A model generated the notes under the pieces. That model did not search any database and had not been told where the DNA came from. It saw only the letters and a program-made list of their open reading frames with translations. Below, piece by piece: positions 46,233 to 55,517 of a stretch of 64,000 nt of DNA. The stretch is from Leuconostoc mesenteroides subsp. mesenteroides (GTDB taxonomy: Bacteria > Bacillota > Bacilli > Lactobacillales > Lactobacillaceae). Numbering within the stretch: the first letter of the stretch is position 1; the number at the start of each line of letters is the position of its first letter. Location: positions 1,287,501-1,351,500 of the forward strand of contig CP046062.1 in assembly GCA_009676745.1 (NCBI GenBank). Direction: 5' to 3'. The translations under genes were made by a program, and so were the position numbers.

Positions 46233-46267
46233 AAAGTATTGATACTTGTAATTTATGGTAGCAGTTC

Positions 46268-46298
46268 AAAGCACAACAGTAAAAACGTTGTGCTTTTT
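46268..46298 (+). terminator. terminator after the Asp23 gene
   Basis: AAAGCACAAC pairs with GTTGTGCTTT (10 bp) across an 11-base loop, followed by T residues. Confidence 0.85.
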
Positions 46299-46407
46299 AG
46301 CTCTAAGAGAATATGATGAGACAACAAGCTAAATATTTGCGGAAAAAATATGACAGTGGTAGTCTGGACTTAGGTTCTGATAGAGAATCGGAAGGAGAAA
46401 TATCATT

Positions 46408-46656
46408 ATGGGATTAATTTGGACACTTATTGTAGGTGCAATTATCGGTGCTATTGCAGGTGCAATTACAAGCCGTGGTGCAGCTATGGGCTGGATTAGT
46501 AACATCATTGCTGGTTTAATTGGTTCTTGGTTGGGTGAAAGTCTTCTTGGATCATGGGGACCAAGCTTAGCGGGAATGGCACTTGTTCCTTCAATTATTG
46601 GTGCAGTTGTATTAGTATTAGTCGTATCTTGGATTACTAGTCGTACAAATAAGTAA
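46408..46656 (+). CDS. GlsB/YeaQ/YmgE-family stress membrane protein (copy 2)
   Basis: An 82-residue paralog of the protein from 44635, with LIVGAIIGAIAGAITSRG, SNIIAGLIGSWLGESLLG and PSIIGAVVLVLVVSWI. The two copies are nearly identical in the first two-thirds and bracket the amaP-DUF2273-asp23 genes. GAAGGAG precedes the ATG. It is separated from the Asp23 gene by a terminator, so it is probably transcribed alone or with the next tiny gene. Confidence 0.88.
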   Translation: MGLIWTLIVGAIIGAIAGAITSRGAAMGWISNIIAGLIGSWLGESLLGSWGPSLAGMALVPSIIGAVVLVLVVSWITSRTNK

Positions 46657-46728
46657 TTTACAAAAGCTCACTGTGTAAAACTATCATTAACTGTGTTACA
46701 CAGAAAGTAGGTATAGGAGAAACTTATC

Positions 46729-46860
46729 ATGACAGAAAACAAAAATAAAGAAGAACAAGTTAAGGATCAACAAGAAAAGATTGATCCTGAGTCAACTGCC
46801 GAAAATACGAATCTGTATGAACATAATCCCAAAAACGCTGATTATAAGAAAGCTGATTAA
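46729..46860 (+). CDS. small acidic/charged protein, 43 residues
   Basis: A 43-codon frame with TAGGAG 8 bases before its ATG. It is very polar, rich in Lys, Glu, Asn and Asp (MTENKNKEEQVKDQQEK, then DPESTAENTNLYEHNP), with no hydrophobic stretch, so probably disordered. It follows the second GlsB gene and is followed by a terminator. No family is recognised; context suggests a stress-related role. Confidence 0.68.
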   Translation: MTENKNKEEQVKDQQEKIDPESTAENTNLYEHNPKNADYKKAD

Positions 46861-46882
46861 GGATTTTATCAGTATTGCCATT

Positions 46883-46920
46883 AAAGCTTAAATTTGTTGA
46901 TTAACAAATTAGGCTTTTTT
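46883..46920 (+). terminator. terminator after the small charged protein gene
   Basis: AAAGC and GCTTT plus the inner pair AAATTTGTT/AACAAATT form a long stem, then TTTTTT. Confidence 0.75.
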
Positions 46921-46954
46921 ATAAACCTTTTTACGGTAGAATAGGAGCTTTTTA

Positions 46955-47797
46955 ATGAGTTTGAATGAGTTATATGAACTAAATGATGGGCATCACTTAC
47001 CAAAAATAGGCTTAGGGACTTTTCAAATCCGAGGTTATCAAGGTGTTGACCAAATTTTAAATGCTATACAGAACGGTTACAGATTACTGGACACGTCTAC
47101 CAATTATGATAGTGAAGGTGCGGTTGGAGAAGCTATTCGTCGTTCCGGTGTGCCACGTTCGCAATTTTATGTAACGACAAAACTGCCTGGCAAATATCAC
47201 CATTTCGACGATGCTTTGAAGATTATTGAGGAATCGTTGCTTCGCCTAGGCTTAGACTATTTGGATCTTTATTTGATTCATTGGCCACTTCCTAAACGAG
47301 ATCATTATGTAGAGGCTTGGCAAGCATTGATTGAGGCACAAAGGCGTGGATTGGTTCGTTCGATTGGGGTGTCCAACTTTGAAAAGGAACATCTGGATAA
47401 GATTATTTCAGCAACGGGAATTACACCTGCTGTTAACCAAAATGAAATTCATCCATATTGGCCGCAGGAATCATTGGTGGCTACTAATCAAGAGTATGGT
47501 ATTGTAACTGAGGCTTGGAGCCCATTAGGACGAGGCAGTAGTGAATTAACAGAACCATTAATTTTAAAACTAGCCGAAAAATATGATAAAAACGCTGGTC
47601 AAATTATTTTGAGATGGCATATACAACGTGGTATTTTACCAGTTGCTAAAGCCACCACTCCTCAGCACCAGTGGCATAACTTAGATATTTTTGATTTCAG
47701 ACTGACAGAGACTGAGGTTAGTCAAATATCCGATTTAAAACGTAAAGACGGGCGTGTGGATGACCAAGATCCAAACGAATATGAAGAATTTGTTTAA
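46955..47797 (+). CDS. aldo/keto reductase (AKR5-like)
   Basis: A 280-residue reductase with GLGTFQIRG at the start, the catalytic Asp and Tyr in LLDTSTNYDSEGAVG, Lys in TTKLPG, His in LIHWPLP, and the cofactor loop ILPVAKATTPQHQW near the C-terminus. It is the type of 2,5-diketogluconate or glyoxal reductase. TAGGAG precedes the ATG. A sugar porter gene follows after about 50 bp and a pyruvyl-transferase-like gene after that, suggesting a joint unit. Confidence 0.9.
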   Translation: MSLNELYELNDGHHLPKIGLGTFQIRGYQGVDQILNAIQNGYRLLDTSTNYDSEGAVGEAIRRSGVPRSQFYVTTKLPGKYHHFDDALKIIEESLLRLGLDYLDLYLIHWPLPKRDHYVEAWQALIEAQRRGLVRSIGVSNFEKEHLDKIISATGITPAVNQNEIHPYWPQESLVATNQEYGIVTEAWSPLGRGSSELTEPLILKLAEKYDKNAGQIILRWHIQRGILPVAKATTPQHQWHNLDIFDFRLTETEVSQISDLKRKDGRVDDQDPNEYEEFV

Positions 47798-47850
47798 GTG
47801 ATTGATGGTTTTCTCATTTTTAAAATTTTTATAAAGGAATGTTGAAAAAT

Positions 47851-49212
47851 ATGAAAACTAAATCAAAAAAAGTTAAACTAAATTTTTTGCATTACTGTGT
47901 TTATGTTATATCATTAGGTGGTTTTCTATTTGGCTATGATACCGGTGTGATTAATGGTGCACTGGCATTTATGAGTCGTCCGGATCAACTGAATTTGACG
48001 CCAACCTTACAAGGCGTTGTGTCTAGTTCACTTGTTATTGGTGCTTGTTTTGGGGCACTCGGCTGTGGCCGAGTTGCTGATAGCATTGGTCGCCGTAAAA
48101 CACTACGAATCATTGCAGTCGTATTTACAATAACTACGGTGTTGTGTGCTGTTGCTATGAATTTCTGGTTTATGTCACTTTTTCGATTTGTATTAGGGTT
48201 AGCAGTTGGTGCTGCATCAAGTTTGTCACCGATGTATTTAGCAGAAATTTCACCGGAAAATTTAAGAAGTGCTAATGTTAATAAAAATGCTATTTTTATT
48301 GTACTTGGTCAGTTGTGTGCTTTCATTGTAAATGCAATATTAGGCAATATTTGGGGACATTGGGGTCCGATTTGGCGTGTTATGGTAATTTCAGGTGCAA
48401 TTCCGTCAATTATTTTGTGGGTTAACTCATTTCGAATTAGTGGTAGTCCGCAATGGTTACTTTTAAAACATCGTTTTAATCGAGCACGAAAAATATTCCG
48501 CCGCTTAGGATTTGAAAATACTAACCAGCTCATCAAATCTCAAGGTAAGCAAAGTGATGATGAATTTAATTGGTCAACAGCATTAAAAAATAAGAATTTA
48601 TTTTATTTGTTATTGACCGGAATTGTGATTGCGTTGATTCAGCAAATATCAGGTGTAAATACCGTAATGTACTACGGTACAATCTTACTTGAAAAGGTTG
48701 GTATGGGCGAAAGTGGTTCCTTGTATGCCAACGTGCTAATTGGTGTCGTTTCTGTTATTGCTAGTATATTTGGTACACGATTGATAGAACATACCAATCA
48801 TCATCGGATATTGGTTATTGGCTTGATTGGTAACGTCGTTTTCATGTCACTACTTGGAACGATTATGAAATCTAATATCTTTTCTCAAGGAGTAACTAAT
48901 ACTTTGGTGCTTGTTAGTTTAATGTTGTTTTTGGCTAATCATCAAGGCATTGTAAGTCCTGTTACATGGCTCTTGTTAGCCGAAATGTTTCCTGGAAATG
49001 TTAAGGCGCAATTTATGTCCGTGGCAACTGCAACAACTTGGATAACAAATTTCATCATTAGTTTGATTTATCCGCAGTTAGTTGCCATTCTTGGAACAGC
49101 GCTGGTATTCTTCGTTTTTGCTATGTCAAATGGATTAAGTATCTTATTAGCAAGTCTATTTGTCAATAGTAAAAAAATGTCAAAGGCTTATGATGCAGCT
49201 AGTCTATCATAG
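47851..49212 (+). CDS. MFS sugar porter (IolT/XylE-type)
   Basis: A 453-residue 12-helix transporter of the sugar porter family. Diagnostic segments are GGFLFGYDTGVINGAL in helix 1, GRVADSIGRRKTLR after helix 2, QQISGVNTVMYYG in helix 7 and PVTWLLLAEMFP near helix 10. Such proteins import hexoses, pentoses or inositol with H+. AAAGGA abuts an ATG at 47839, which is too close; ATG 47851 gives a 12-base spacing and is preferred, with moderate certainty. A pyruvyl-transferase-like gene starts 24 bp downstream. Confidence 0.88.
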   Translation: MKTKSKKVKLNFLHYCVYVISLGGFLFGYDTGVINGALAFMSRPDQLNLTPTLQGVVSSSLVIGACFGALGCGRVADSIGRRKTLRIIAVVFTITTVLCAVAMNFWFMSLFRFVLGLAVGAASSLSPMYLAEISPENLRSANVNKNAIFIVLGQLCAFIVNAILGNIWGHWGPIWRVMVISGAIPSIILWVNSFRISGSPQWLLLKHRFNRARKIFRRLGFENTNQLIKSQGKQSDDEFNWSTALKNKNLFYLLLTGIVIALIQQISGVNTVMYYGTILLEKVGMGESGSLYANVLIGVVSVIASIFGTRLIEHTNHHRILVIGLIGNVVFMSLLGTIMKSNIFSQGVTNTLVLVSLMLFLANHQGIVSPVTWLLLAEMFPGNVKAQFMSVATATTWITNFIISLIYPQLVAILGTALVFFVFAMSNGLSILLASLFVNSKKMSKAYDAASLS

Positions 49213-49235
49213 CCTACAAAAAAGGAGTGTAGTTA

Positions 49236-50255
49236 ATGGCTAATTTTTATATTGATACGACAGCGGTTGTACATAAGATTCCACAAACTAGTCGACCCAG
49301 GTTTTATATGTTTGGTGTACCAAGTTATACAAATATGGGTGATCAGGCAGTCTCATTGGCCGAAAGAAAATATATTGAGAACGAGTTTCCAAACTATCAA
49401 TATATCGAGATTATTGAGGAAGACGCTGATGAAGCGATACCTGTCGTCCAGGAGAATTTGCACAAAGATGATGTGATTGCGTTTACTGGTGGTGGTAATA
49501 TGGGTAATTTGTATCACAATCACGAAGCGGCAAGGCGCAAAGTCTTTTCGACATTTGTTGACAACCTTACGATTTCATTTCCCCAATCAATCCATTTTGA
49601 GGATAATGAGGATGGTGAGATTGAAAAGAAAAAAAGCCAGGAAGCTTATAGCAAGAATTCAAACCTTGTTCTTGTAGCGCGCGATGCACAAAGCTTTCAT
49701 CGTATGCTTACGACTTTTGACAATAAAGTTATTTTCACGCCAGACATGGTATTATATATGAATTCAGTAGACTGGAAGTTTGAACGTAGCGGGGCTTTGT
49801 TTGTTTTGCGCCATGATTCAGAGAAAGTGGTTAAGCAGACTACTATTAATAAAATAAAAAAAGTACTCAGTAGCGGTAGACCAGTGGAACGTGTTGACAC
49901 CGTGCTAGATGAACCAAAAGAAATCACGCCAATCACACGCGAAACTTTATTTGAACAACAGCTAGAATTATTTTCACACCAAGAGATTATTATCACAGAT
50001 CGTTGGCATGCTATGGTTTTCTCCGTTCTCACTGGTACACCTTGTTTGCTCTTTGGAAATAGTTATGGAAAAGGTAAGCACGCTTACTTCGATTGGTTAG
50101 AACATGTGAATTGGATTGATTACACCGATGAGACTGATATCGACCGAATTAAAAGTAAGCTGAGGGAACTGATGAAGCAAACTTGTCATGACTATAATGT
50201 GAAAAAAGACTTTCAACAACTTCATGACATTATTGAAGCCAACCAATCTAAATAA
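49236..50255 (+). CDS. polysaccharide pyruvyl transferase family protein
   Basis: A 339-residue cytoplasmic protein. N-terminal FGVPSYTNMGDQAVSLAE and AFTGGGNMGNLY, and C-terminal ITDRWHAMVFSVLTGTPCLLFGN, are the marks of the PS_pyruv_trans family, which adds pyruvate ketals from PEP to exopolysaccharide or cell-wall sugars. It is the last of three closely spaced genes, after a reductase and a sugar porter. AAAGGAG lies before the ATG. Acceptor unknown. No other polysaccharide genes lie nearby, which is odd for this family. Confidence 0.85.
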   Translation: MANFYIDTTAVVHKIPQTSRPRFYMFGVPSYTNMGDQAVSLAERKYIENEFPNYQYIEIIEEDADEAIPVVQENLHKDDVIAFTGGGNMGNLYHNHEAARRKVFSTFVDNLTISFPQSIHFEDNEDGEIEKKKSQEAYSKNSNLVLVARDAQSFHRMLTTFDNKVIFTPDMVLYMNSVDWKFERSGALFVLRHDSEKVVKQTTINKIKKVLSSGRPVERVDTVLDEPKEITPITRETLFEQQLELFSHQEIIITDRWHAMVFSVLTGTPCLLFGNSYGKGKHAYFDWLEHVNWIDYTDETDIDRIKSKLRELMKQTCHDYNVKKDFQQLHDIIEANQSK

Positions 50256-50326
50256 TACCTTTAAGAACTTAGTCTTTTTTGGCTAGTCTTTTTCGCTTGG
50301 ACACGCAGGTACTAAGTCACGAATTA

Positions 50327-50340
50327 TGTAAGCGCTAACA
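50327..50340. promoter_or_regulatory. cre (CcpA) site before the GH3 gene
   Basis: TGTAAGCGCTAACA is a perfect match to TGWAANCGNTNWCA. It ends 8 bp before a TATAAT (50349-50354) and so overlaps the -35 region of the beta-glucosidase promoter. Confidence 0.85.
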
Positions 50341-50426
50341 ATAAATGATATAATTTTGGTATAGATGTATTTTTATTCTTAATACGAAATGAATGATTGT
50401 AGTAAAAACAAAAAGGAGTTGTAAGT

Positions 50427-52652
50427 ATGGACACAAAATTTGATATATCCTTTGTACAAGGGCTAACTGTTCGTGAAAAAGCGGAATTAGTAACAGGAAA
50501 AGATTTTTGGTTTACAGCAGAAAACCATGAAAATGACATACCAAAAATCATGCTTACAGATGGTCCTTCGGGATTGCGAAAACAGGCAAGTAGTTCAGAT
50601 GCATTAGGCTTGAATCAAAGTGTTGAAGCTATTGCTTTTCCAAGTTCAGCATTGATGGCTAGCTCATTTGATATGGACATGCTTTATGAATTAGGTCAAA
50701 ATCTTGGTCAAGCTTCTAAAGCCGAAAATGTTTCAGTTTTGCTGGGACCCGGCATTAATATTAAGCGTTCCCCATTAGCAGGAAGAAATTTTGAATATTT
50801 TTCCGAAGATCCATATCTTACTGGTGAACTAGGAAACGCTTATGTGAAGGGGGTTCAGTCGCAAGGCGTTGGCGTAAGTGTCAAGCACTTTGCAGCCAAT
50901 AATCGTGAAGACCAACGTTTTACCTCTTCCTCAAATGTTGATGAACGTACTTTGCGTGAAATATACTTACTGGCTTTTGAAAAAATTGTTAAAGAGTCAC
51001 ATCCAGCAACATTAATGTGTTCTTACAACGCGATTAATGGTGTGCTCAATTCTCAAAATTACCGTTTGTTAACCGAAATACTGCGAAACGAATGGGGATA
51101 TACTGGCGTTGTTATGTCAGATTGGGGAGCGGTGGCTGATAATGTTGCCTCCCTAAAAGCAGGTCTAGACTTAGAAATGCCTGGGAATGGTGAATATTCG
51201 ATTGATAGTATTGTATCTGCTGTCCAAAATGGTCAGCTAGAAGAATCAAAATTGGACATCTCAGTATTACGTGTATTGGCATTAGTTGAAAAATTCCGTT
51301 TTAGTGGTGATGATATTACGGATTATGATAAAAATAAGCAACATGAGTTTGCTCGAAAGGCAGCAGAGGATAGTATTATTTTACTTAAAAATGATGATGA
51401 TATGTTACCAATTAAACAAACTGAAAAAATTGCATTAATTGGTGAATTAGCCCAGAATCCAAGATATCAAGGCGGCGGTAGTTCACATGTAAATGCATAC
51501 AAAGTTGTTACACCACATGAAGTTGCCAGCAACAGTGATTATAATATTACCTATACTGCAGGGTACAACTTATCTTCGGGAAAAGATAATCCAAATTTAG
51601 AAAAACAAGCAGAATTTATTGCTGAGTCGAGTGACAAAATCATTTTCTTTGCTGGTGTCCCAGAACAAGATGAGTCGGAGGGATTTGACAAAAAAAGCAT
51701 TGATTTACCGGAAAATCAAGTCAAGTTAATTCAAAAACTAGCAACGATTAATCCTAATATCATTGTTGTTCTTCAAAATGGATCAGCGGTCGCAACACCT
51801 TGGAGAAGTAAGGTCAAAGCAATCGTAGCAACTTATTTAGCTGGTGAAGCTGTCGGTGAGGCGACATGGAACATTTTGACTGGTCAAACCAATCCTTCAG
51901 GTAAATTAGCAGAAACTTTTCCTGAAAAAATTGAAGACACACCGGCGTATGGTACGTTTAATGCTAGTGTAGATGAAGAAAACTATCATGAAGGGATATT
52001 TGTTGGTTATCGGTACTATGATTTAAAAAAGAAAGCAGTTGCGTTTCCGTTTGGACATGGATTAAGTTATACAAATTTTAAGTATGAAGATTTGAAAATA
52101 GTGGCTAACACGAAGAACCATGTCACGGGAAAGCTCAAAATAACCAATGTGGGCCCAATATACGGCAAGGAAACTGCTCAAATTTATATTCAAAATCTCG
52201 CAAGTCATGTTGAAAAATCTCGTCAAGAATTAAAAGCATTTATTAAAGTTGCCCTTAATCCTGGAGAAAGTAAGACTGTCGAATTTTCCTTAAATCGAAG
52301 GAGCTTTGCTTGGTATAACGTGAAAAAAAGTTCCTGGCAAGTTGACCAAGGTGATTATATTATAAAAATAGGTAGTTCTTCGCGCGACATTAGATTAGAA
52401 AAAAATATTTCTTTAGAAATGGGTATGATAAATGAACGTCCAATCAGCGGAGACACCTATATTAGCGAAATTATTAACCGAGATGGGTTGCATGAACCAC
52501 TCGTGGCATCGGGTTTGCAAACAGCTATTGAGAGTATTAGTTCGTCCGATAATAATCGAGAGTTAATGGAAAATTTGCCATTGCGAGCAATTATTATGAT
52601 TGGAGTAAGTGTGGACCAAGTAAATAAGTTTATTAAACTAGCAAATAATTGA
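50427..52652 (+). CDS. beta-glucosidase, glycoside hydrolase family 3
   Basis: A 741-residue cytoplasmic enzyme. The N-terminal barrel has LGPGINIKRSPLAGRNFEYF, VSVKHFAANNRE and the nucleophile segment VMSDWGAV with Asp232. The alpha/beta sandwich domain follows (GGGSSHVNAY), then a fibronectin III-like domain at about residues 560-660. No signal peptide is seen. It would hydrolyse beta-glucosides from plant matter. A perfect cre lies upstream. AAAAGGAG precedes the ATG. Alternative GH3 specificities (xylosidase) are possible. Confidence 0.9.
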   Translation: MDTKFDISFVQGLTVREKAELVTGKDFWFTAENHENDIPKIMLTDGPSGLRKQASSSDALGLNQSVEAIAFPSSALMASSFDMDMLYELGQNLGQASKAENVSVLLGPGINIKRSPLAGRNFEYFSEDPYLTGELGNAYVKGVQSQGVGVSVKHFAANNREDQRFTSSSNVDERTLREIYLLAFEKIVKESHPATLMCSYNAINGVLNSQNYRLLTEILRNEWGYTGVVMSDWGAVADNVASLKAGLDLEMPGNGEYSIDSIVSAVQNGQLEESKLDISVLRVLALVEKFRFSGDDITDYDKNKQHEFARKAAEDSIILLKNDDDMLPIKQTEKIALIGELAQNPRYQGGGSSHVNAYKVVTPHEVASNSDYNITYTAGYNLSSGKDNPNLEKQAEFIAESSDKIIFFAGVPEQDESEGFDKKSIDLPENQVKLIQKLATINPNIIVVLQNGSAVATPWRSKVKAIVATYLAGEAVGEATWNILTGQTNPSGKLAETFPEKIEDTPAYGTFNASVDEENYHEGIFVGYRYYDLKKKAVAFPFGHGLSYTNFKYEDLKIVANTKNHVTGKLKITNVGPIYGKETAQIYIQNLASHVEKSRQELKAFIKVALNPGESKTVEFSLNRRSFAWYNVKKSSWQVDQGDYIIKIGSSSRDIRLEKNISLEMGMINERPISGDTYISEIINRDGLHEPLVASGLQTAIESISSSDNNRELMENLPLRAIIMIGVSVDQVNKFIKLANN

Positions 52653-52791
52653 CCCACTCGTTTATAAGCCACGTTGAAAAGGTTTACTCAAATTAGCTTA
52701 GTTAGTAAATATACAGATATCAATAGAGGCTTGCAAACCGTTAATTTTCATTGTATACTTACTTTTAGTAATTAGAAAGAAGGTCACATAA

Positions 52792-53334
52792 ATGACAAAA
52801 TTTGGTATTATTGTTGGTTCGATTCGTGAAAACTCATTTTCAAAGGGAGTAGCTGATGCGCTTGTTGCTGGCCTGCCTGAAGATGCTGAGGTAAATTACT
52901 TAAACATCAGTAATTTGCCACTCTATAATCAAGATTCTGATGCCGATTCACCTGAAGAATTTACAAAATTCCGTGCAGCAGTTGCTGAGCAAGATGCATT
53001 TATCTTTGTCACACCTGAGCATAACCGCAGCATTTCAGCTGCTCTAAAAAATGCCCTAGACGTTGCTTCTCGACCTTGGGGTGAAAACGTATGGGCTGGT
53101 AAACCAGCGCTAGTTGCTTCACAATCGATTTCTGGGACATCTGGTGTATTGGCTCATCACGTGCTACGCCAATCTTTGGTATTCTTGGATATGCCCACTT
53201 TACAGCAACCAGAACTTTATATTGGTAATATTCAAAACTTAGCCGATGAAAATGGGCACATTACTAACGTTGATACGCAAAATTTCCTTGCAGATGCAGC
53301 AAAGCAATTTGTTACATTCGCACAAAAGTTTTAA
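52792..53334 (+). CDS. NADPH-dependent FMN reductase family protein
   Basis: A 180-residue flavodoxin-like protein. GSIRENSFSKGVADAL binds the FMN phosphate and PEHNRSISAALKNALDVASR is the second family motif. Such enzymes reduce FMN, quinones or azo dyes with NAD(P)H. It stands alone, with AGAAAGAAGG before the ATG and a strong terminator after it. Confidence 0.9.
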   Translation: MTKFGIIVGSIRENSFSKGVADALVAGLPEDAEVNYLNISNLPLYNQDSDADSPEEFTKFRAAVAEQDAFIFVTPEHNRSISAALKNALDVASRPWGENVWAGKPALVASQSISGTSGVLAHHVLRQSLVFLDMPTLQQPELYIGNIQNLADENGHITNVDTQNFLADAAKQFVTFAQKF

Positions 53335-53344
53335 TTACGAGTAT

Positions 53345-53379
53345 AAAAACCTGACTTTAGCAATAAGTCAGGTTTTTTA
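53345..53379 (+). terminator. terminator after the FMN reductase gene
   Basis: AAAAACCTGACTT pairs with AAGTCAGGTTTTT (13 bp counting both arms), followed by T residues. Confidence 0.87.
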
Positions 53380-53442
53380 TATACTTTGAAATGCGATTAA
53401 AATTAAAATGAAGGTATAATAAAGATAGAGGACTTAAATAAT

Positions 53443-54090
53443 ATGAGTAAAAACCAATTTGAAAATAGAAACGATGATTTAGGCTCAGAAGACAAGGAAT
53501 TCAATTCATTTTTTTCTGAAGTACTGCAACGATTTCCTGAGAAAACCTCAAAGATTATACAAAATTCATACGAAACATCAAAATCCAGAGCAGAAAAAAT
53601 ATTAGTTAAGAGTCGATCGAATTTTGATCAAGTTTTTGATACTTTTTTGACGGGAGTTGATCAAAAAACAGCTCAGAAGTGTCATAGAATTATTCATGCT
53701 GCATCGTTGAGTGCCGCAATTGTAGGCTGCTCGCCAATTCCTTTTTCAGATGCGTTCTTACTTGTACCAATCCAATTAACGATGATGTCGCGATTGCATA
53801 AATTGTTTGGGCAATCATGGTCAGAAGGTTTAGGTAAAAGTTTATCTAAGGAACTTGTAGTGGTAGGTCTTGGTCGTAGCGCAGTAGGAAATGTTATTAA
53901 ATTCATACCGGCTGTGGGCACTGTATCAGGTGCTATAATAAATGCTTCCGTAGCTGTTTCAATCACTGAGGCTTTGGGTTGGGTGACAGTTAAAATGTTA
54001 AATGACGGTGAGGACATATTTGAACAAGCTATGTCATTTCGAGGGCAGTTTGAAATTCTTTTTAAAACACTTAGAAAGGCGAAAAAATAG
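53443..54090 (+). CDS. DUF697-domain protein
   Basis: A 215-residue protein. The first 80 residues are polar and charged. From about residue 85 come the DUF697 hallmarks: an Ala-rich helix, CSPIPFSDAFLLVPIQ, and the hydrophobic FIPAVGTVSGAIINASVAVS near residue 150. In other bacteria this domain follows a GTPase (YcjF and relatives); here it is alone. Two membrane-associating helices are likely. Function unknown. Upstream is the FMN reductase terminator, so it has its own promoter. Confidence 0.8.
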   Translation: MSKNQFENRNDDLGSEDKEFNSFFSEVLQRFPEKTSKIIQNSYETSKSRAEKILVKSRSNFDQVFDTFLTGVDQKTAQKCHRIIHAASLSAAIVGCSPIPFSDAFLLVPIQLTMMSRLHKLFGQSWSEGLGKSLSKELVVVGLGRSAVGNVIKFIPAVGTVSGAIINASVAVSITEALGWVTVKMLNDGEDIFEQAMSFRGQFEILFKTLRKAKK

Positions 54091-54526
54091 TTTTAAAGTA
54101 TTTGATATATTGCATCTTTATTCATTTTTTCATTGGTCATTGGCGAAATTATTAACAGAACATGCACTGAACATCATGGCATATCTGAGAAATAGATTGA
54201 AAATAGCCAGGTAATTATAAGTTTGATATTTCATGTTGAATTATCTAACGACGAGACTTATGCGTGGACGAATATACCAATATAAGGGATTAAGTTCACA
54301 ACTGAAATTTTGGATTATTGTTACTTCTGCAAGCTTAGGAAATAAAAAATAGAACGTAACATAAACCAGTCCTCCGTAAATCTAACTTCTGTTTGTAGTA
54401 TATCAGAAGTTAGATTTGCCCGGTCTTCATAGAAAACAAAAAATTTGAAATTGTAGATATGAACCTAACAAATGCGGGGGTATTAAAGAAACGGTATAGT
54501 ATTATAGTATTAAGGAGCATAAAATA
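54091..54526 (+). other. 436-bp intergenic region with a long inverted repeat
   Basis: No convincing gene is present; a 30-codon frame at 54260-54352 (ending LKFWIIVTSASLGNKK) has only a weak ribosome site. The strong feature is a 14-bp perfect inverted repeat, AAATCTAACTTCTG/CAGAAGTTAGATTT (54378-54391 and 54404-54417), loop of 12, with no T tract after it. Confidence 0.45.
54378..54417. repeat. 14-bp perfect inverted repeat
   Basis: AAATCTAACTTCTG and its exact complement are separated by 12 bases. It is followed by GCCCGG rather than T, so it is not a standard terminator; a regulatory or partial-terminator role or a decayed mobile remnant is possible. Confidence 0.7.
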
Positions 54527-55309
54527 ATGAAAATGGAATTTCAAGGTTTAACATATGAAGTGATTGGTGAGGGGATTCCTATAGTATTCCTACATGGGCT
54601 GTATTTGGACAGAGAATCAACGATGTCCTTCTTCGAACCGCAAGTGAATTTTGACGGTTTTAAGCGTATTTATATTGATTTACCGGGGATGGGGTATTCT
54701 ATTGCAACGTCATCTGCATCTGCTGACAGCATCTTTGATAGTTTACAGAACTTCATCATGAATATTATTGGGCAAAAAAAATTTATTCTTTTTGGACACT
54801 CATATGGTGCCTATATGACTCAAGCACTGGCTTATCATTTTCAAGATCAAGTACTTTCTCTTTTTATGACTTGTCCGGTAATTTATGCTGATAAGAACAG
54901 AAGAATACTTGGAAAACACATTAATATTTCTGAGGAAAAAATAGGCACTGATAAAAATAGTCAATATTTTGATGATTTTAAGAAGATGAATGTTGTGCTT
55001 AATCAAAGAAGTTGGCATGATTACCAAAACTTAATCATTCCTGGACTACAAAAAGCTAATAAAAACTTTTTGAGTCAATTGCAAGATAATTCTTATTCAC
55101 TTAGCTTTGAAAACGAGTTACATCATCTGAGCTCGAAAACCGCAGTTTGTATTCTAGTGGGGCGTCACGATCAAGTTGTTGGATACGAACAACAGCTGAA
55201 ATTGATTGAATTATCTGAATCTACTGAAGGAGCTCTAGTTAATAAGGCCGGACATAATTTAATGATTGATCAGCCTGATCTTGTGCTTTTTACTTTGAAA
55301 AAATGTTAG
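54527..55309 (+). CDS. alpha/beta hydrolase
   Basis: A 260-residue alpha/beta hydrolase. PIVFLHGLYLDRES is the oxyanion region, GHSYGAYMT holds the nucleophile Ser (about residue 90), and NKAGHNLMIDQPD has the catalytic His. Asp in VGRHDQVVG is the likely acid. AAGGAG precedes the ATG. Substrate unknown. It lies between two terminator-type elements and probably forms its own transcript. Confidence 0.87.
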   Translation: MKMEFQGLTYEVIGEGIPIVFLHGLYLDRESTMSFFEPQVNFDGFKRIYIDLPGMGYSIATSSASADSIFDSLQNFIMNIIGQKKFILFGHSYGAYMTQALAYHFQDQVLSLFMTCPVIYADKNRRILGKHINISEEKIGTDKNSQYFDDFKKMNVVLNQRSWHDYQNLIIPGLQKANKNFLSQLQDNSYSLSFENELHHLSSKTAVCILVGRHDQVVGYEQQLKLIELSESTEGALVNKAGHNLMIDQPDLVLFTLKKC

Positions 55310-55475
55310 CATCATTAGCGAAAATTCAATTAACTTCTAACTAGATTTTCGTAAGTTTGACTATTACTGTAATAATACCAATTGATTTTGCTTACCCTCT
55401 AAAAAAGATGACATTGCAATGATTTGTATATTAAATAGAATCGAGTTACAGTTGATGGTTTAAAAAATTGTATAT

Positions 55476-55510
55476 AAAAAGCAGAAAAAAATTATTTTTT
55501 CTGCTTTTTA
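55476..55510. terminator. bidirectional terminator between convergent hydrolase genes
   Basis: AAAAAGCAGAAAAAA pairs with TTTTTTCTGCTTTTT across a short loop. Confidence 0.87.
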
Positions 55511-55517
55511 TATTTGG

